From NCBI RefSeq assembly GCF_049651565.1, contig NZ_JBASCI010000003.1, positions 1-16,135 of the forward strand: a stretch of 16,135 bases of DNA. Direction: 5' to 3'. Below the pieces are notes generated by a model that ran no database searches, was not told where the DNA came from, and saw nothing but the letters and a program-made list of their open reading frames with translations. Within the stretch, counting starts at the first letter, position 1; each line of letters opens with the position of its first letter. Shown here in pieces: positions 8,527 through 16,123 of this stretch. The position numbers and the translations under genes are program-made. Source of the stretch: Brooklawnia sp049651565. GTDB lineage: Bacteria > Actinomycetota > Actinomycetes > Propionibacteriales > Propionibacteriaceae.

Positions 8527-9738
8527 TTGAAGTACCAGCAGGCAACCCGGCTGCAGAATGTGCACTACGACGTGCGCGGGCGAAACATGGTGGAGGCCCA
8601 GCGGATGGTGGCGGAGGGGCAGCGTGTGCTGCACCTGGACATCGGCAACCTCGCCCCCTTCGGGTTCTCCGCACCCGAGTCGATGGTTCGCAGCGTCGTT
8701 GCGCACATGAATGAGTCGGACGGGTATGCCGATGCCCGCGGCATCTACTCCGCCCGCACCGCGGTGGCCAACTACTACCAGACCTTCGGGCTGGACGTCG
8801 ACGTGCCTCAGGTGCTGATCGGCAACGGTGTGAGCGAACTGATCTCGATGGTGCTGCAGGCGATGACCAACATCGGCGACGAGATCCTCATCCCGGCCCC
8901 CGACTACCCGCTGTGGACCGCCCAGACCAACCTGTCCAGTGGCCGAGCGGTGCACTACCTGTGCGACGAGGGCAACGGGTGGCAGCCTGATCTCGACGAC
9001 ATCCGGGCGAAGATCACCCCGCGCACCAAGGCCATCGTCATCATCAACCCGAACAACCCCACCGGCGCGGTCTACTCCCGCGAGCTGCTTCAGCAACTGA
9101 TCGACCTGGCCCGCGACCATGAACTGATCGTGCTGGCCGACGAGATCTACGAGAAGGTCATCTACTCCGGCCAGCACGTGCACGCCGCCGACCTGGCCGG
9201 CGATGACGTGCTCTGCTTCACCTTCTCGGGCCTGTCAAAGGCGTACCGGGCGTGTGGCTGGCGGGCCGGCTGGCTGGTGGCGACCGGGCCGCTCGACGTG
9301 GCCACCAACCTGCTGGAGGGGCTGCACCTGCTGGCCAACATGCGCATGTGCGCCAACGTGCCGGCGCAGCACGCCATCCAGACCGCCCTGGGCGGCTACC
9401 AGTCGATCGACGACCTGGTCAAGCCCGGCGGCCGCTTCCACGACCAGCTCGAGTTGGCGCACAAGTTGCTCAACCAGATCGAGGGCATCAGCTGTGAGCC
9501 CGCCCAGGGCGCGCTGTACCTGTTCCCCCGACTCAACAACGAACTGTTCGACATCGACGACGACGAGGAATGGGCGCTCGGCCTGCTGCGGGCGAAGAAG
9601 ATCCTGGTCAGCCACGGACGCGGCTTCAACTGGCCGGCGCCCGACCACTTCCGGCTGGTCGCGCTGCCCGAGGAGGACACCCTCCGCGAGGCCATCGGAC
9701 GGATCGCCGAGTACTGCGACGAGACTCGCGTCGACTGA
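8527..9738 (+). CDS. alaA: AlaA-type glutamate-pyruvate aminotransferase
   Basis: PLP-dependent class I/II aminotransferase expected to interconvert alanine plus 2-oxoglutarate with pyruvate plus glutamate. The 403 residues resemble E. coli AlaA along the whole length as I remember it. Shared stretches include RLQNVHYDVRG, NLAPFGF, IGNGVSELI, PAPDYPLWTA, HYLCDE, VIINPNNPTGAVYS, CANVPAQHAIQTALGGYQSI and FNWPAPDHFR. The PLP lysine is Lys238 in FSGLSKAYRACGWRAGW, and ADEIYEK (204-210) supplies the cofactor-contacting Asp and Tyr. A TTG start at 8527 gives the normal N-terminus. The gene is probably monocistronic, facing the maoC gene across a 49-bp convergent gap. Specificity for alanine rather than a related amino acid is inferred from overall similarity. 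Confidence 0.9.
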   Translation: MKYQQATRLQNVHYDVRGRNMVEAQRMVAEGQRVLHLDIGNLAPFGFSAPESMVRSVVAHMNESDGYADARGIYSARTAVANYYQTFGLDVDVPQVLIGNGVSELISMVLQAMTNIGDEILIPAPDYPLWTAQTNLSSGRAVHYLCDEGNGWQPDLDDIRAKITPRTKAIVIINPNNPTGAVYSRELLQQLIDLARDHELIVLADEIYEKVIYSGQHVHAADLAGDDVLCFTFSGLSKAYRACGWRAGWLVATGPLDVATNLLEGLHLLANMRMCANVPAQHAIQTALGGYQSIDDLVKPGGRFHDQLELAHKLLNQIEGISCEPAQGALYLFPRLNNELFDIDDDEEWALGLLRAKKILVSHGRGFNWPAPDHFRLVALPEEDTLREAIGRIAEYCDETRVD

Positions 9739-9757
9739 CGCGGGTCGACTGACGCGG
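9730..9757. repeat. 14-bp perfect tandem duplication over the alaA stop
   Basis: GTCGACTGACGCGG occurs at 9730-9743 and again at 9744-9757. The first copy contains the aminotransferase stop codon TGA (9736-9738). The second lies in the convergent gap. The protein end is unaffected. No clear intrinsic terminator is visible in the rest of the gap (9758-9787). Confidence 0.85.
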
Positions 9758-9787
9758 GTCCGCACCCAGCCTGGCCCGAGCTACGGT

Positions 9788-10654
9788 TCAGGCCGGCTGC
9801 AGCGTCCCCACCAGGTACGGCTTGCCATCGTCGTTCACCACGGCGAAGCGCTGGCCGGCGTCCTGGCTGGTCGAGGCGAAGCCGACCCGGCCGGGCAACA
9901 GGATCGGCCTGGTGAACTGAACCCGCAGCGTGTGCGCAGCCGGCACGCCGGTGCCGAGCGCCGCCACCGCACGGGCGTGCGTCCACATGCCATGGGCGAT
10001 GGGGCGCTTGAAGCCGAACAGCCGGGCGGTCGCCGGGTGCAGGTGGATCGGGTTGGCATCACCGCTGACCGCCGCGTACCGGCGGCCCAGGTCGGCCGGG
10101 AGCCGCCACTGCTGGGAGGGCGGTTGCTGCGGCGCCTCCAGTCGGTCGGGTGACGCCGGCTGCCCCGGCAGCGTGGCACCCTTGGCCAGGTAGTTCGAGC
10201 GGCCCTGCCAGACCAGTTCGTCGCCCACCTGAACCTCTTCGACCAGGTCGAAGACCACTCCCCTGGCGTGCGGTCGCAGCGCTTCCGCCCGAACCTTGAG
10301 CCGCAACTGCTCGACCGCCAGCACCGGGCGGTGCAGGGTCATGGTGTTGGCGACGTGCACCAGGCCGGCCAGCGGGAAGGGGAAGTCGTCCTCGGCCAAC
10401 AGCAGCGCCTGCAGCCCGAAGGTCTGGACGTGCAGCCAGGTGGCCGGCACGTGGTTGCGCAACGAGTAGCCGGTCAGCCGACAGTAGGCGGCGAGCCGGT
10501 CGAGGTCCTGGCTGTGGCTGGGCAGCAGGATGGTGCGACCGGGCAGCCTGTCAGGGGTTCGGCTGCCGCGCTTTCGAACCGACCCGCCTAGCCCCTTCAA
10601 CAGCAACTTCGCGGGGTCGGGGGTGGCGTCCAGCACCCTGGTGTCGTCGGTCAT
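9788..10654 (-). CDS. MaoC-like (R)-specific enoyl-CoA/ACP hydratase
   Basis: Hotdog-fold hydratase/dehydratase acting between 2-enoyl and (3R)-hydroxyacyl thioesters. The 288 residues suit a double-hotdog protein with a degenerate N-terminal half. The hydratase-2 motif runs from Tyr193 to Ala210 (YAAVSGDANPIHLHPATA) with catalytic Asp199 and His204, followed by the typical GFKRPIAHGMWT. In length, sequence type and partner gene it resembles HtdX of Mycobacterium. The open frame extends upstream to 11095 through the reductase gene in another frame. The ATG at 10654 overlaps the reductase stop (TGATG) and is the natural start. It is the last gene of a three-gene unit with thiolase and reductase. 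Whether it works in degradation or synthesis is not shown by the sequence. Confidence 0.88.
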   Translation of the reverse strand: MTDDTRVLDATPDPAKLLLKGLGGSVRKRGSRTPDRLPGRTILLPSHSQDLDRLAAYCRLTGYSLRNHVPATWLHVQTFGLQALLLAEDDFPFPLAGLVHVANTMTLHRPVLAVEQLRLKVRAEALRPHARGVVFDLVEEVQVGDELVWQGRSNYLAKGATLPGQPASPDRLEAPQQPPSQQWRLPADLGRRYAAVSGDANPIHLHPATARLFGFKRPIAHGMWTHARAVAALGTGVPAAHTLRVQFTRPILLPGRVGFASTSQDAGQRFAVVNDDGKPYLVGTLQPA

Positions 10655-12063
10655 CACTGTCCGATCACGTTCTGACCGCAGATCCGGAGCACCTGCCCGG
10701 TGACGGCGCCCGAGGCCGGGTCGCACAGATAGGCCAGCGTCTCGGCGACGTCGATCGGCTTGCCACCCTGCTGCAGGGAATTGGTGCGCCGGAAGATCTC
10801 GCGCTGCACGAACGGAATCGAGTTGGTCATGTCGGTCTCGATGAACCCCGGGGCGACCGCATTGACGGTGACGCCACGCTCGCGCAGGTCTTCGGCCATC
10901 ACCCGGACCGCACCGATGATGCCCGCCTTGGATGCGGCGTAGTTGGTCTGGCCGCGATTGCCGGCCACGCCCGTGGTGGAGGACAGGCCGACGATGCGGG
11001 CCTCCTCGCCCAGGCCGCCGTGCACGTCGTTGTTGAGCAGGAAGTCGTTCACCCGCATCTCGGCGGCGAGGTTGACCTCGAGCACCGGCGCCCACAGCCT
11101 CTCGTCGGTGTTGGCGAGCAGCTTGTCACGCAGGATGCCGGCGTTGTGCACGATCGCCCAGATTCGCGTGGCGGCGCCGTGCACCCGGGCAACGTGCTCG
11201 GCGATCCTCCGGCCAGCCTCGGGGCTGGTGATGTCGAGCTGGAGCGCCGAGCCGCTCAGCTGGTTCGCCACCGCCGCCAGTGCGGCGCCGGACTGCGGCA
11301 GGTCGATGCAGACCACCGTCGCTCCGTCCCGGGCGAACACCCTGGCGATCTGCTCGCCGATGCCCCGGGCCGCGCCGGTCACCACGACCACCCGCTTGTC
11401 GAACGGACGATCGGACAGCTCGTGGACGAACTGCGCGCGACCCACCCGCCAGGTCTGCCCGCTCACGAAGGCCGACCGGCCTTCCAGCAGGAAGGAGATG
11501 GTGGACGCCAGATCGGATGGCCGGGTGTCGACCCGGACGAAGATCAGGTTTGCCGTCGATCCGCCGCGCAGTTCCTTGCCGACGCTCCGGTTGATGCCGT
11601 CCAGGGCCTGGGCCACCGCGTGCGCCTCCCAGCCGTCGACATCCCGGGCGTCGGTGGCGACCATGATCACCCGGCCGGAGGGCTCCAGCGATCTCATGAT
11701 CGGGCGCAGCAGCTGGCGGATCTCCTCCAGGTCGCCGATCGCGCGCACCCGGGTGGCATCCACGATGATGGCGCCGGGCGCGGTGTCGTACCTGGGCGGC
11801 TGCGCGCGACCCTTGTCGTCCGGTACCCGCAGTTCGGGGACGTCGCGGAGGGCCTCCGCCACCGGGACGTCGACCAGCGCCATGGTTCGCCGCACCAGGC
11901 CGGCGCCGGGTTCCTCCTCGGTGCCTGGCCGCACTTCACCGAGCACCACCGGCCCGGCGGGCAGCACCCGCCCGCGGCGCAGCTTCGGCGGATCCTTCAG
12001 ACCGGCCTTGCGCACCACGAACCTGCCGACCGGTGAGTGGTAGGCCTTCTCAACAACGTTCAT
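10654..12063 (-). CDS. fabG4: FabG4-like two-domain 3-oxoacyl thioester reductase
   Basis: Short-chain dehydrogenase/reductase that interconverts 3-oxoacyl and (3R)-hydroxyacyl thioesters. At 469 residues it is about twice a normal FabG. Residues 1-215 form a degenerate Rossmann/flavodoxin-like domain without a clear nucleotide motif. Residues 222-469 are the active SDR domain, with TGAARGIG (229-236), HNAG (307-310), NLAAEM (331-336) and the catalytic Ser362, Tyr375 and Lys379 (NYAASKAG). This layout matches the high-molecular-weight FabG4 of Mycobacterium, which in my recollection prefers NADH and CoA substrates. The frame opens nine codons earlier, but the ATG at 12063 has a strong ribosome binding site. 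It starts one base after the thiolase stop and overlaps the MaoC gene by one base. Confidence 0.9.
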   Translation of the reverse strand: MNVVEKAYHSPVGRFVVRKAGLKDPPKLRRGRVLPAGPVVLGEVRPGTEEEPGAGLVRRTMALVDVPVAEALRDVPELRVPDDKGRAQPPRYDTAPGAIIVDATRVRAIGDLEEIRQLLRPIMRSLEPSGRVIMVATDARDVDGWEAHAVAQALDGINRSVGKELRGGSTANLIFVRVDTRPSDLASTISFLLEGRSAFVSGQTWRVGRAQFVHELSDRPFDKRVVVVTGAARGIGEQIARVFARDGATVVCIDLPQSGAALAAVANQLSGSALQLDITSPEAGRRIAEHVARVHGAATRIWAIVHNAGILRDKLLANTDERLWAPVLEVNLAAEMRVNDFLLNNDVHGGLGEEARIVGLSSTTGVAGNRGQTNYAASKAGIIGAVRVMAEDLRERGVTVNAVAPGFIETDMTNSIPFVQREIFRRTNSLQQGGKPIDVAETLAYLCDPASGAVTGQVLRICGQNVIGQ

Positions 12064-12064
12064 C

Positions 12065-13309
12065 TCATGCCTCCAGAATGGCGACGACACCCTGGCCGCC
12101 GGCCGCGCAGATGGATATCAGACCCCGGGAACCCGGCCCCCTGGCGGCGAGCATCTTGGCCATGGTGGCGACGATGCGACCGCCGGTGGCGGCAAACGGG
12201 TGGCCGGCCGCCAACGAGGAACCCTTGACGTTGAGCCTGGATCGGTCGATGCTGCCGATCCCCTGTTGTTCGAGAGCCTTGAGGGTTGCCAGCACCGTGG
12301 CGGCGAAGGCCTCGTGGAACTCGAAGTAGTCGAAGTCGGCCAGGCTCAACCCGTTGCGCTCCAGCAGCACCGGGATCGCCCTGGCCGGTGCCAGCAGCAG
12401 GTCTTCGGCGCCGGTGACGTAGTCGTTGGCGGCCACCTGGGCGTCCACCAGCCTGGCCAGGGTCGGCCAGCCGCGCTGCCGCGCATACTCCTGCTCGGCG
12501 AGCAGCACCACTGCGGCGCCGTCGCTAAGGGCCGTGGAGTTGCCGGCGGTCATGGTGGCGTCCGAGCCCTGGCCGAACACGGTGCGCAGCTTGCCCAGCT
12601 TCTCCAGCGTGGTGTCGGGGCGCAGGATGCCGTCCCGGTCGACCTTGAGGTAACTGGTCACGAGGTCGTCGAAGAACCCCTCGTCCCAGGCTCGGGCGAG
12701 GTTGCGGTGGGAGGCCAGCGCCAACTCGTCCTGGGCCTCACGGCTGATCCCCCATTTCGCGGTGGTGAGCGCTTGTGACTCGCCCATGCTCAGCCCGGTG
12801 CGCGGTTCGACCACCGCCGGCGGCACCGGCCTCAGGTCGGCTGGCCGGATGCCGGCCAGCGCGGCGAGCTTCTGCTTGATGTTGCGCGCTCGGCCGAGGG
12901 CCAGCAATTGGCGACGCAGCCCTTCGCTGACCACGATCGGGGCATCGGACGCCGAGTCGACTCCGCCGGCAATTGCCGCCTCTGCCTGGCCGAGCCGGAT
13001 CTTGTTGGCCACGTAGACGACCGCCTCCAGTCCGGTTCCGCAGGCCTGCTGCAGGTCACAGGCGGGGGTGTGCGGGGACAGCGCCGAACCGAGCACGGCC
13101 TCGCGGGTCAGGTTGAAGTCGCGGCTGTGCTTCAGCACCGCGCCGGCGACCACCTCACCGACCTCCTGACCGGCCAGCCCGAAGCGGGCGACCAGTCCGT
13201 CGAGGGCTGCAGTGAGCAGGTCCTGGGACGACGCCATGGCGTACTGGCCGCCGGCCTTCACGAACGGGGTGCGGTTGCCCCCGACCACCACAGCGGTGCG
13301 TGGGTTCAT
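12065..13309 (-). CDS. fadA2: Acetyl-CoA acetyltransferase / 3-ketoacyl-CoA thiolase
   Basis: Thiolase that cleaves 3-ketoacyl-CoA with CoA, or condenses acyl-CoAs in reverse. It is 414 residues with a complete catalytic set: nucleophile Cys90 in QQACGTGLEA, His332 in EFHEAFAAT, His370 in AAGHPFAATGGR and Cys401 in ISICAAGGQG. The GSSLAAGHPFAATG form, rather than GGAIALGHPxGASG, points to the FadI/FadA2-like branch. An insert around 130-175 is also typical of that branch. The ATG at 13309 has AAGGA five bases upstream (13315-13319). It is first in the minus-strand unit and diverges from a TetR gene. The symbol rests on similarity of type and neighbours to Mycobacterium fadA2 and is less certain than the enzyme class. 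Confidence 0.9.
   Translation of the reverse strand: MNPRTAVVVGGNRTPFVKAGGQYAMASSQDLLTAALDGLVARFGLAGQEVGEVVAGAVLKHSRDFNLTREAVLGSALSPHTPACDLQQACGTGLEAVVYVANKIRLGQAEAAIAGGVDSASDAPIVVSEGLRRQLLALGRARNIKQKLAALAGIRPADLRPVPPAVVEPRTGLSMGESQALTTAKWGISREAQDELALASHRNLARAWDEGFFDDLVTSYLKVDRDGILRPDTTLEKLGKLRTVFGQGSDATMTAGNSTALSDGAAVVLLAEQEYARQRGWPTLARLVDAQVAANDYVTGAEDLLLAPARAIPVLLERNGLSLADFDYFEFHEAFAATVLATLKALEQQGIGSIDRSRLNVKGSSLAAGHPFAATGGRIVATMAKMLAARGPGSRGLISICAAGGQGVVAILEA
12070..12074 (-). promoter_or_regulatory. Ribosome binding site deciding the fabG4 start
   Basis: GGAGG on the minus strand, six bases before the ATG at 12063, lies within the thiolase's last codons. It excludes the GTG nine codons upstream, which would swallow it. 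Confidence 0.7.
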
Positions 13310-13352
13310 CTCGGTCCTTCCGGATCAGCACGTGAAGATGTCTGGATCTGAC

Positions 13353-13380
13353 GGTACCAGCTACTTGGGGTATCCGGTAC
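13353..13380. promoter_or_regulatory. Candidate operator in the thiolase/tetR divergent gap
   Basis: The 81-bp gap (13310-13390) holds GTACC at 13354-13358 and its inverse GGTAC at 13376-13380, 17 bases apart. CGGTAC also recurs directly at 13352 and 13375, with another GGTA at 13369. The arms are short and partly explained by the self-complementary GTAC. Control by the adjacent TetR protein is plausible but weakly supported. I found no convincing -35/-10 pair for either direction. Confidence 0.25.
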
Positions 13381-13390
13381 TCTGGGTTGC

Positions 13391-14038
13391 GTGAAGCACG
13401 AGCAGGTACCGTCAGTGCCCGACGGCCGAACGACCCGGTGGGAGGCGCACAACGCGCAACGGCGGCACGAACTGGTGGCCGGCGCGGTGCTGGCCATCCG
13501 TGCGCACGGTCCCGCGGTGGGGATGGACGAGATCGCCAGCCACATCGGCACGTCCAAGACCGTGCTCTACCGGCACTTCGGCGACAAGTCCGGGCTCTAC
13601 CAGGGCGTGGTGGCGTGGGTGCACGACTTCATCCTGCGCAAGCTGCCGCTCAGCGCCGTGGAGCAGATGAGCCCCGCCGAGATGGTCACCCAACTCGCCG
13701 ACGCCTACCTGGCCGTGGTGGAACGCGACCGCAATCTCTACCTGTTCGTGTCATCGCGACCCACTGGTGAGATCCCCACCGACGACCCGGTGCTGAACAT
13801 CACCACCCGCATCGGCAACCAGCTGTCCGACGCCTTCCAGGATTGGCTGGCCAGGCATGGCCAGGATGAAGACCCGGCCAGCATCTGGGCCCATGGCGCC
13901 GTCGGTTACATATGGGCGGTCGCCGACCGCTGGATCGTCACCAACCTGCGCCGTCCACGCGCCGACGTGGTTGCGCACATCGAGCAGTTCTTCGCGCCAG
14001 CATTCGCCGCTCAACTAAGGAGTGTGAAAACACCATGA
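13391..14038 (+). CDS. TetR-family regulator of the acyl-CoA module
   Basis: DNA-binding regulator of 215 residues. After a polar N-terminal tail of about 20 residues the helix-turn-helix lies at about 43-70 (VGMDEIASHIGTSKTVLYRH, then FGDKSGLY). The C-terminal ligand domain is helical with several aromatic residues (AHGAVGYIWAVADRWIV), which would suit a hydrophobic or acyl-CoA ligand, though this is inference. The GTG start at 13391 has no strong ribosome binding site. The gene diverges from the thiolase and its stop overlaps the oxidase start (ATGA), so it is translated with the oxidase. That position on both sides of the module makes it the likely local regulator. Confidence 0.88.
   Translation: MKHEQVPSVPDGRTTRWEAHNAQRRHELVAGAVLAIRAHGPAVGMDEIASHIGTSKTVLYRHFGDKSGLYQGVVAWVHDFILRKLPLSAVEQMSPAEMVTQLADAYLAVVERDRNLYLFVSSRPTGEIPTDDPVLNITTRIGNQLSDAFQDWLARHGQDEDPASIWAHGAVGYIWAVADRWIVTNLRRPRADVVAHIEQFFAPAFAAQLRSVKTP
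14017..14033 (+). promoter_or_regulatory. Ribosome binding site with small hairpin before the oxidase ATG
   Basis: AAGGAG (14017-14022) lies 12 bases before the ATG at 14035, an unusually long gap. The gap holds GTGT-GAAA-ACAC (14022-14033), a four-pair stem with a GNRA tetraloop, which could shorten the effective distance. It supports the ATG over upstream in-frame starts that read through the regulator gene. Confidence 0.5.
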
Positions 14039-16008
14039 ACACCTCGCCGACCGGAGCGGCCCTGCGCCGCGCCCTGGATGGACCCTTCCACCAGGCAAAA
14101 CAACGCTGGAGAACAGAGGTCCGGGCCAGCGACGTGGTTCGCGACACCGCGCTCGACATGGAGCAGGCCCGGGCCTGGACCCTGGAGAAGGTCAAGTGGC
14201 TGGCCGAGCAGAAGCTGGTCACCGCGGGCTTCCCCAGCAGCCTGGGCGGCACCGGGTCGCTGGCCGAATCGGTCGCCAACTTCGAATCGGCGGCCATGGG
14301 TGACCTGTCCCTGGCGATCAAGACCGGCGTCCAGCACGGCCTGTTCGGCGGTGCCATCACCAACCTCGGCACGCAGTACCACCACGAGACCTTCCTGCCC
14401 GACGCCATCACGGTCGAACTGCCTGGCTGCTTCGCGATGACCGAACTGGGGCACGGATCCGACGTGCAGTCCATCGAAACCACCATCACCTACGATCCGG
14501 ATACCGACGAGTACATCATCGACTCCCCCACCGAGTCGGCCACCAAGGCCTACATCGGCAGCGCCGCCCGGGACGGGCGGATGGCGGTGGTCTTCGGCCA
14601 ACTGTGGGTGGGCAGCGAACACCACGGTGTTCACGTGGCGCTGGTGCCGATCCGGGACGCCGACGGTAATGACCTGCCGGGGGTGACCACCGGCGACCAT
14701 GGGCTCAAGGGTGGCCTGCTGGGCATCGACAACGGCACCATCCAGTTCGACCAGGTACGCGTCCCCCGCAGGATGCTGCTCGACAAGTACGGCGGCGTCG
14801 ACGACCAGGGCAATTACCGTTCCCCCATCAAGTCGAAGAACGCCCGGTTCTTCACCATGCTCGGCACCCTGGTGCGCGGCCGGGTCTGCGTGGGTGGTGG
14901 CGCTGCCTCGGCAGCGCGCAGGGCGTTGACGATCGCGGTGCAGTACGCCAACCAGCGCAGCCAGTTCCGCAAACCTGGCCTGGGTGAGGAGATAGTCCTG
15001 ATGGACTACCTCAGCCACCAACGCCGGCTGCTCCCGGACGTGGCGCGGGCCTACGCCTACGGCTACGCCCAGAACGAACTGGCGCTGCAACTGGAGCGGA
15101 TCATGACCGCCGACGGCGCCGACCCGGTGGCCGCCCGTGAACTTGAGACCCGGGCGGCAGGAATGAAGGCCCTGCTCACCAGGTGGGCCAACGACACGGT
15201 GCAGCAGTGCCGCGAGGCCTGCGGCGGCGCCGGCTACATGGCCGACAACGGGCTTACCCTCACCCGGCAGGACGTCGACATCTTCGCCACCTTCGAAGGC
15301 GACAACACCGTACTGCTGCAACTGGTGGCCAAGGCGCTGCTGCTGGACTACCAGACCAGCTGGGGCGAGATGGACCTGCGCGGCACCGCCCAGAAGACCG
15401 CCCGGATGATGGGTGGCATCTTCATGGAACGCACCACCGCGCGCTCGGTGATCGACCGCCTGGTGGCCGCCGCCAGGCGGATGCCCGAGAGCCAGCAACT
15501 GCGGGCCCGTGGCTGGCACGTCGAGATGTTCGAGTTCCGCGAGTCGCACATTGTCGAGGGCCTGGCCCAACGGATGCGGGCGGCCAGCAAGGCCGAGGAC
15601 TCGTTCGCCGCCATCAACGCCTGCCAGCCGCACATGCTGGAAGCCGCCCGGGCGCACATCGACCGGGTGGTGCTGGAGGCGTTCATCGAGGGCATCGAGG
15701 AGTGCCAGGACGAGTACGTGACTGCGCTGCTGGCCAAGGTCTGCGACCTGTACGCGCTGGCCACCATCGAGGCCAACCGGGCCTGGTACCTCGAGCACGA
15801 GGTCTTCGGCACGTGGCGCAGCAAGTCGATCATCGCCGAGGTGGACCTGTTGTGCGGTGAGCTGCGACCGTACTCACTGGCCCTGGTGGAGGGGCTCGGT
15901 GTGCCACAGGACTGGCTGGTGCACCCGCGCGCTGCGATCCCGCCGCTGGTCAGCGGTGCCGCCAGCGGCCGGGGCGAGCCCGCCGAGGAGCTACTGGCGG
16001 TGTCCTAG
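14035..16008 (+). CDS. Acyl-CoA oxidase-like flavoenzyme
   Basis: FAD enzyme of the acyl-CoA dehydrogenase/oxidase superfamily, expected to make trans-2-enoyl-CoA. At 657 residues it has acyl-CoA oxidase length rather than the 380 residues of common dehydrogenases. The order is an N-terminal helical domain (1-130), a beta domain starting at CFAMTELGHGSDVQSIETT (132-150) with SATKAYIGSA, a helical domain with YANQRSQF (304-311), then CGGAGYMADNGLTLTRQD (396-413) and TFEGDNTVLLQLVAK (419-433). A C-terminal ACOX domain follows. Glu421 sits where peroxisomal acyl-CoA oxidases have their catalytic base. Whether oxygen or an electron-transfer protein is the acceptor cannot be read from sequence. 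The ATG overlaps the TetR stop. It does not look like Mycobacterium FadE5. Confidence 0.88.
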   Translation: MNTSPTGAALRRALDGPFHQAKQRWRTEVRASDVVRDTALDMEQARAWTLEKVKWLAEQKLVTAGFPSSLGGTGSLAESVANFESAAMGDLSLAIKTGVQHGLFGGAITNLGTQYHHETFLPDAITVELPGCFAMTELGHGSDVQSIETTITYDPDTDEYIIDSPTESATKAYIGSAARDGRMAVVFGQLWVGSEHHGVHVALVPIRDADGNDLPGVTTGDHGLKGGLLGIDNGTIQFDQVRVPRRMLLDKYGGVDDQGNYRSPIKSKNARFFTMLGTLVRGRVCVGGGAASAARRALTIAVQYANQRSQFRKPGLGEEIVLMDYLSHQRRLLPDVARAYAYGYAQNELALQLERIMTADGADPVAARELETRAAGMKALLTRWANDTVQQCREACGGAGYMADNGLTLTRQDVDIFATFEGDNTVLLQLVAKALLLDYQTSWGEMDLRGTAQKTARMMGGIFMERTTARSVIDRLVAAARRMPESQQLRARGWHVEMFEFRESHIVEGLAQRMRAASKAEDSFAAINACQPHMLEAARAHIDRVVLEAFIEGIEECQDEYVTALLAKVCDLYALATIEANRAWYLEHEVFGTWRSKSIIAEVDLLCGELRPYSLALVEGLGVPQDWLVHPRAAIPPLVSGAASGRGEPAEELLAVS

Positions 16009-16059
16009 CTGTACTGACCACGGAGATTGAGTACGCGCGGCGGGTCTGCTGGACATAGG

Positions 16060-16123
16060 GGAAGACCTCTGAGTGAAGTGTGGGACTTACGACAGAACCC
16101 ATTTCACGAAACAGAGGTCTTCC
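16060..16123. repeat. 12-bp inverted repeat covering a ribosome binding site
   Basis: GGAAGACCTCTG (16060-16071) is perfectly inverted as CAGAGGTCTTCC (16112-16123), separated by 40 bases. Inside it GTGAA/TTCAC (16073-16077, 16103-16107) and TGGG/CCCA (16081-16084, 16098-16101) could extend the fold. The right arm contains AGAGG, six bases before an ATG at 16124. The lower G+C and symmetry differ from the flanking genes and resemble the terminal region of an insertion sequence, but no transposase is in view. Confidence 0.6.

Noticed and set aside
8404..9183. A 259-codon minus-strand frame
   Set aside because: It overlaps the TetR start, the divergent promoter region and the antisense of alaA. 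Its composition is that of a shadow frame.
9739..9787. Bidirectional terminator between alaA and the MaoC gene
   Set aside because: Only a four-pair stem (GGGT/ACCC at 9756-9767) is present and no T-run follows on either strand.
10655..11095. N-terminal extension of the MaoC protein to 435 residues
   Set aside because: The extra part reads out of frame through the SDR catalytic region. The ATG in the TGATG overlap gives a normal-length protein.
14011..15798. A 595-codon minus-strand open frame
   Set aside because: It is antisense to the acyl-CoA oxidase-like gene, with Gly/His/Gln/Val-rich composition and no recognisable motif. The plus-strand gene has catalytic residues and a ribosome binding site.
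14035..16008. Identity as Mycobacterium FadE5
   Set aside because: Gene context suggested it, but the N-terminus and length differ from FadE5 as I remember it, and the TELGHGSDVQ and TFEGDNTVLLQ motifs fit acyl-CoA oxidases better.
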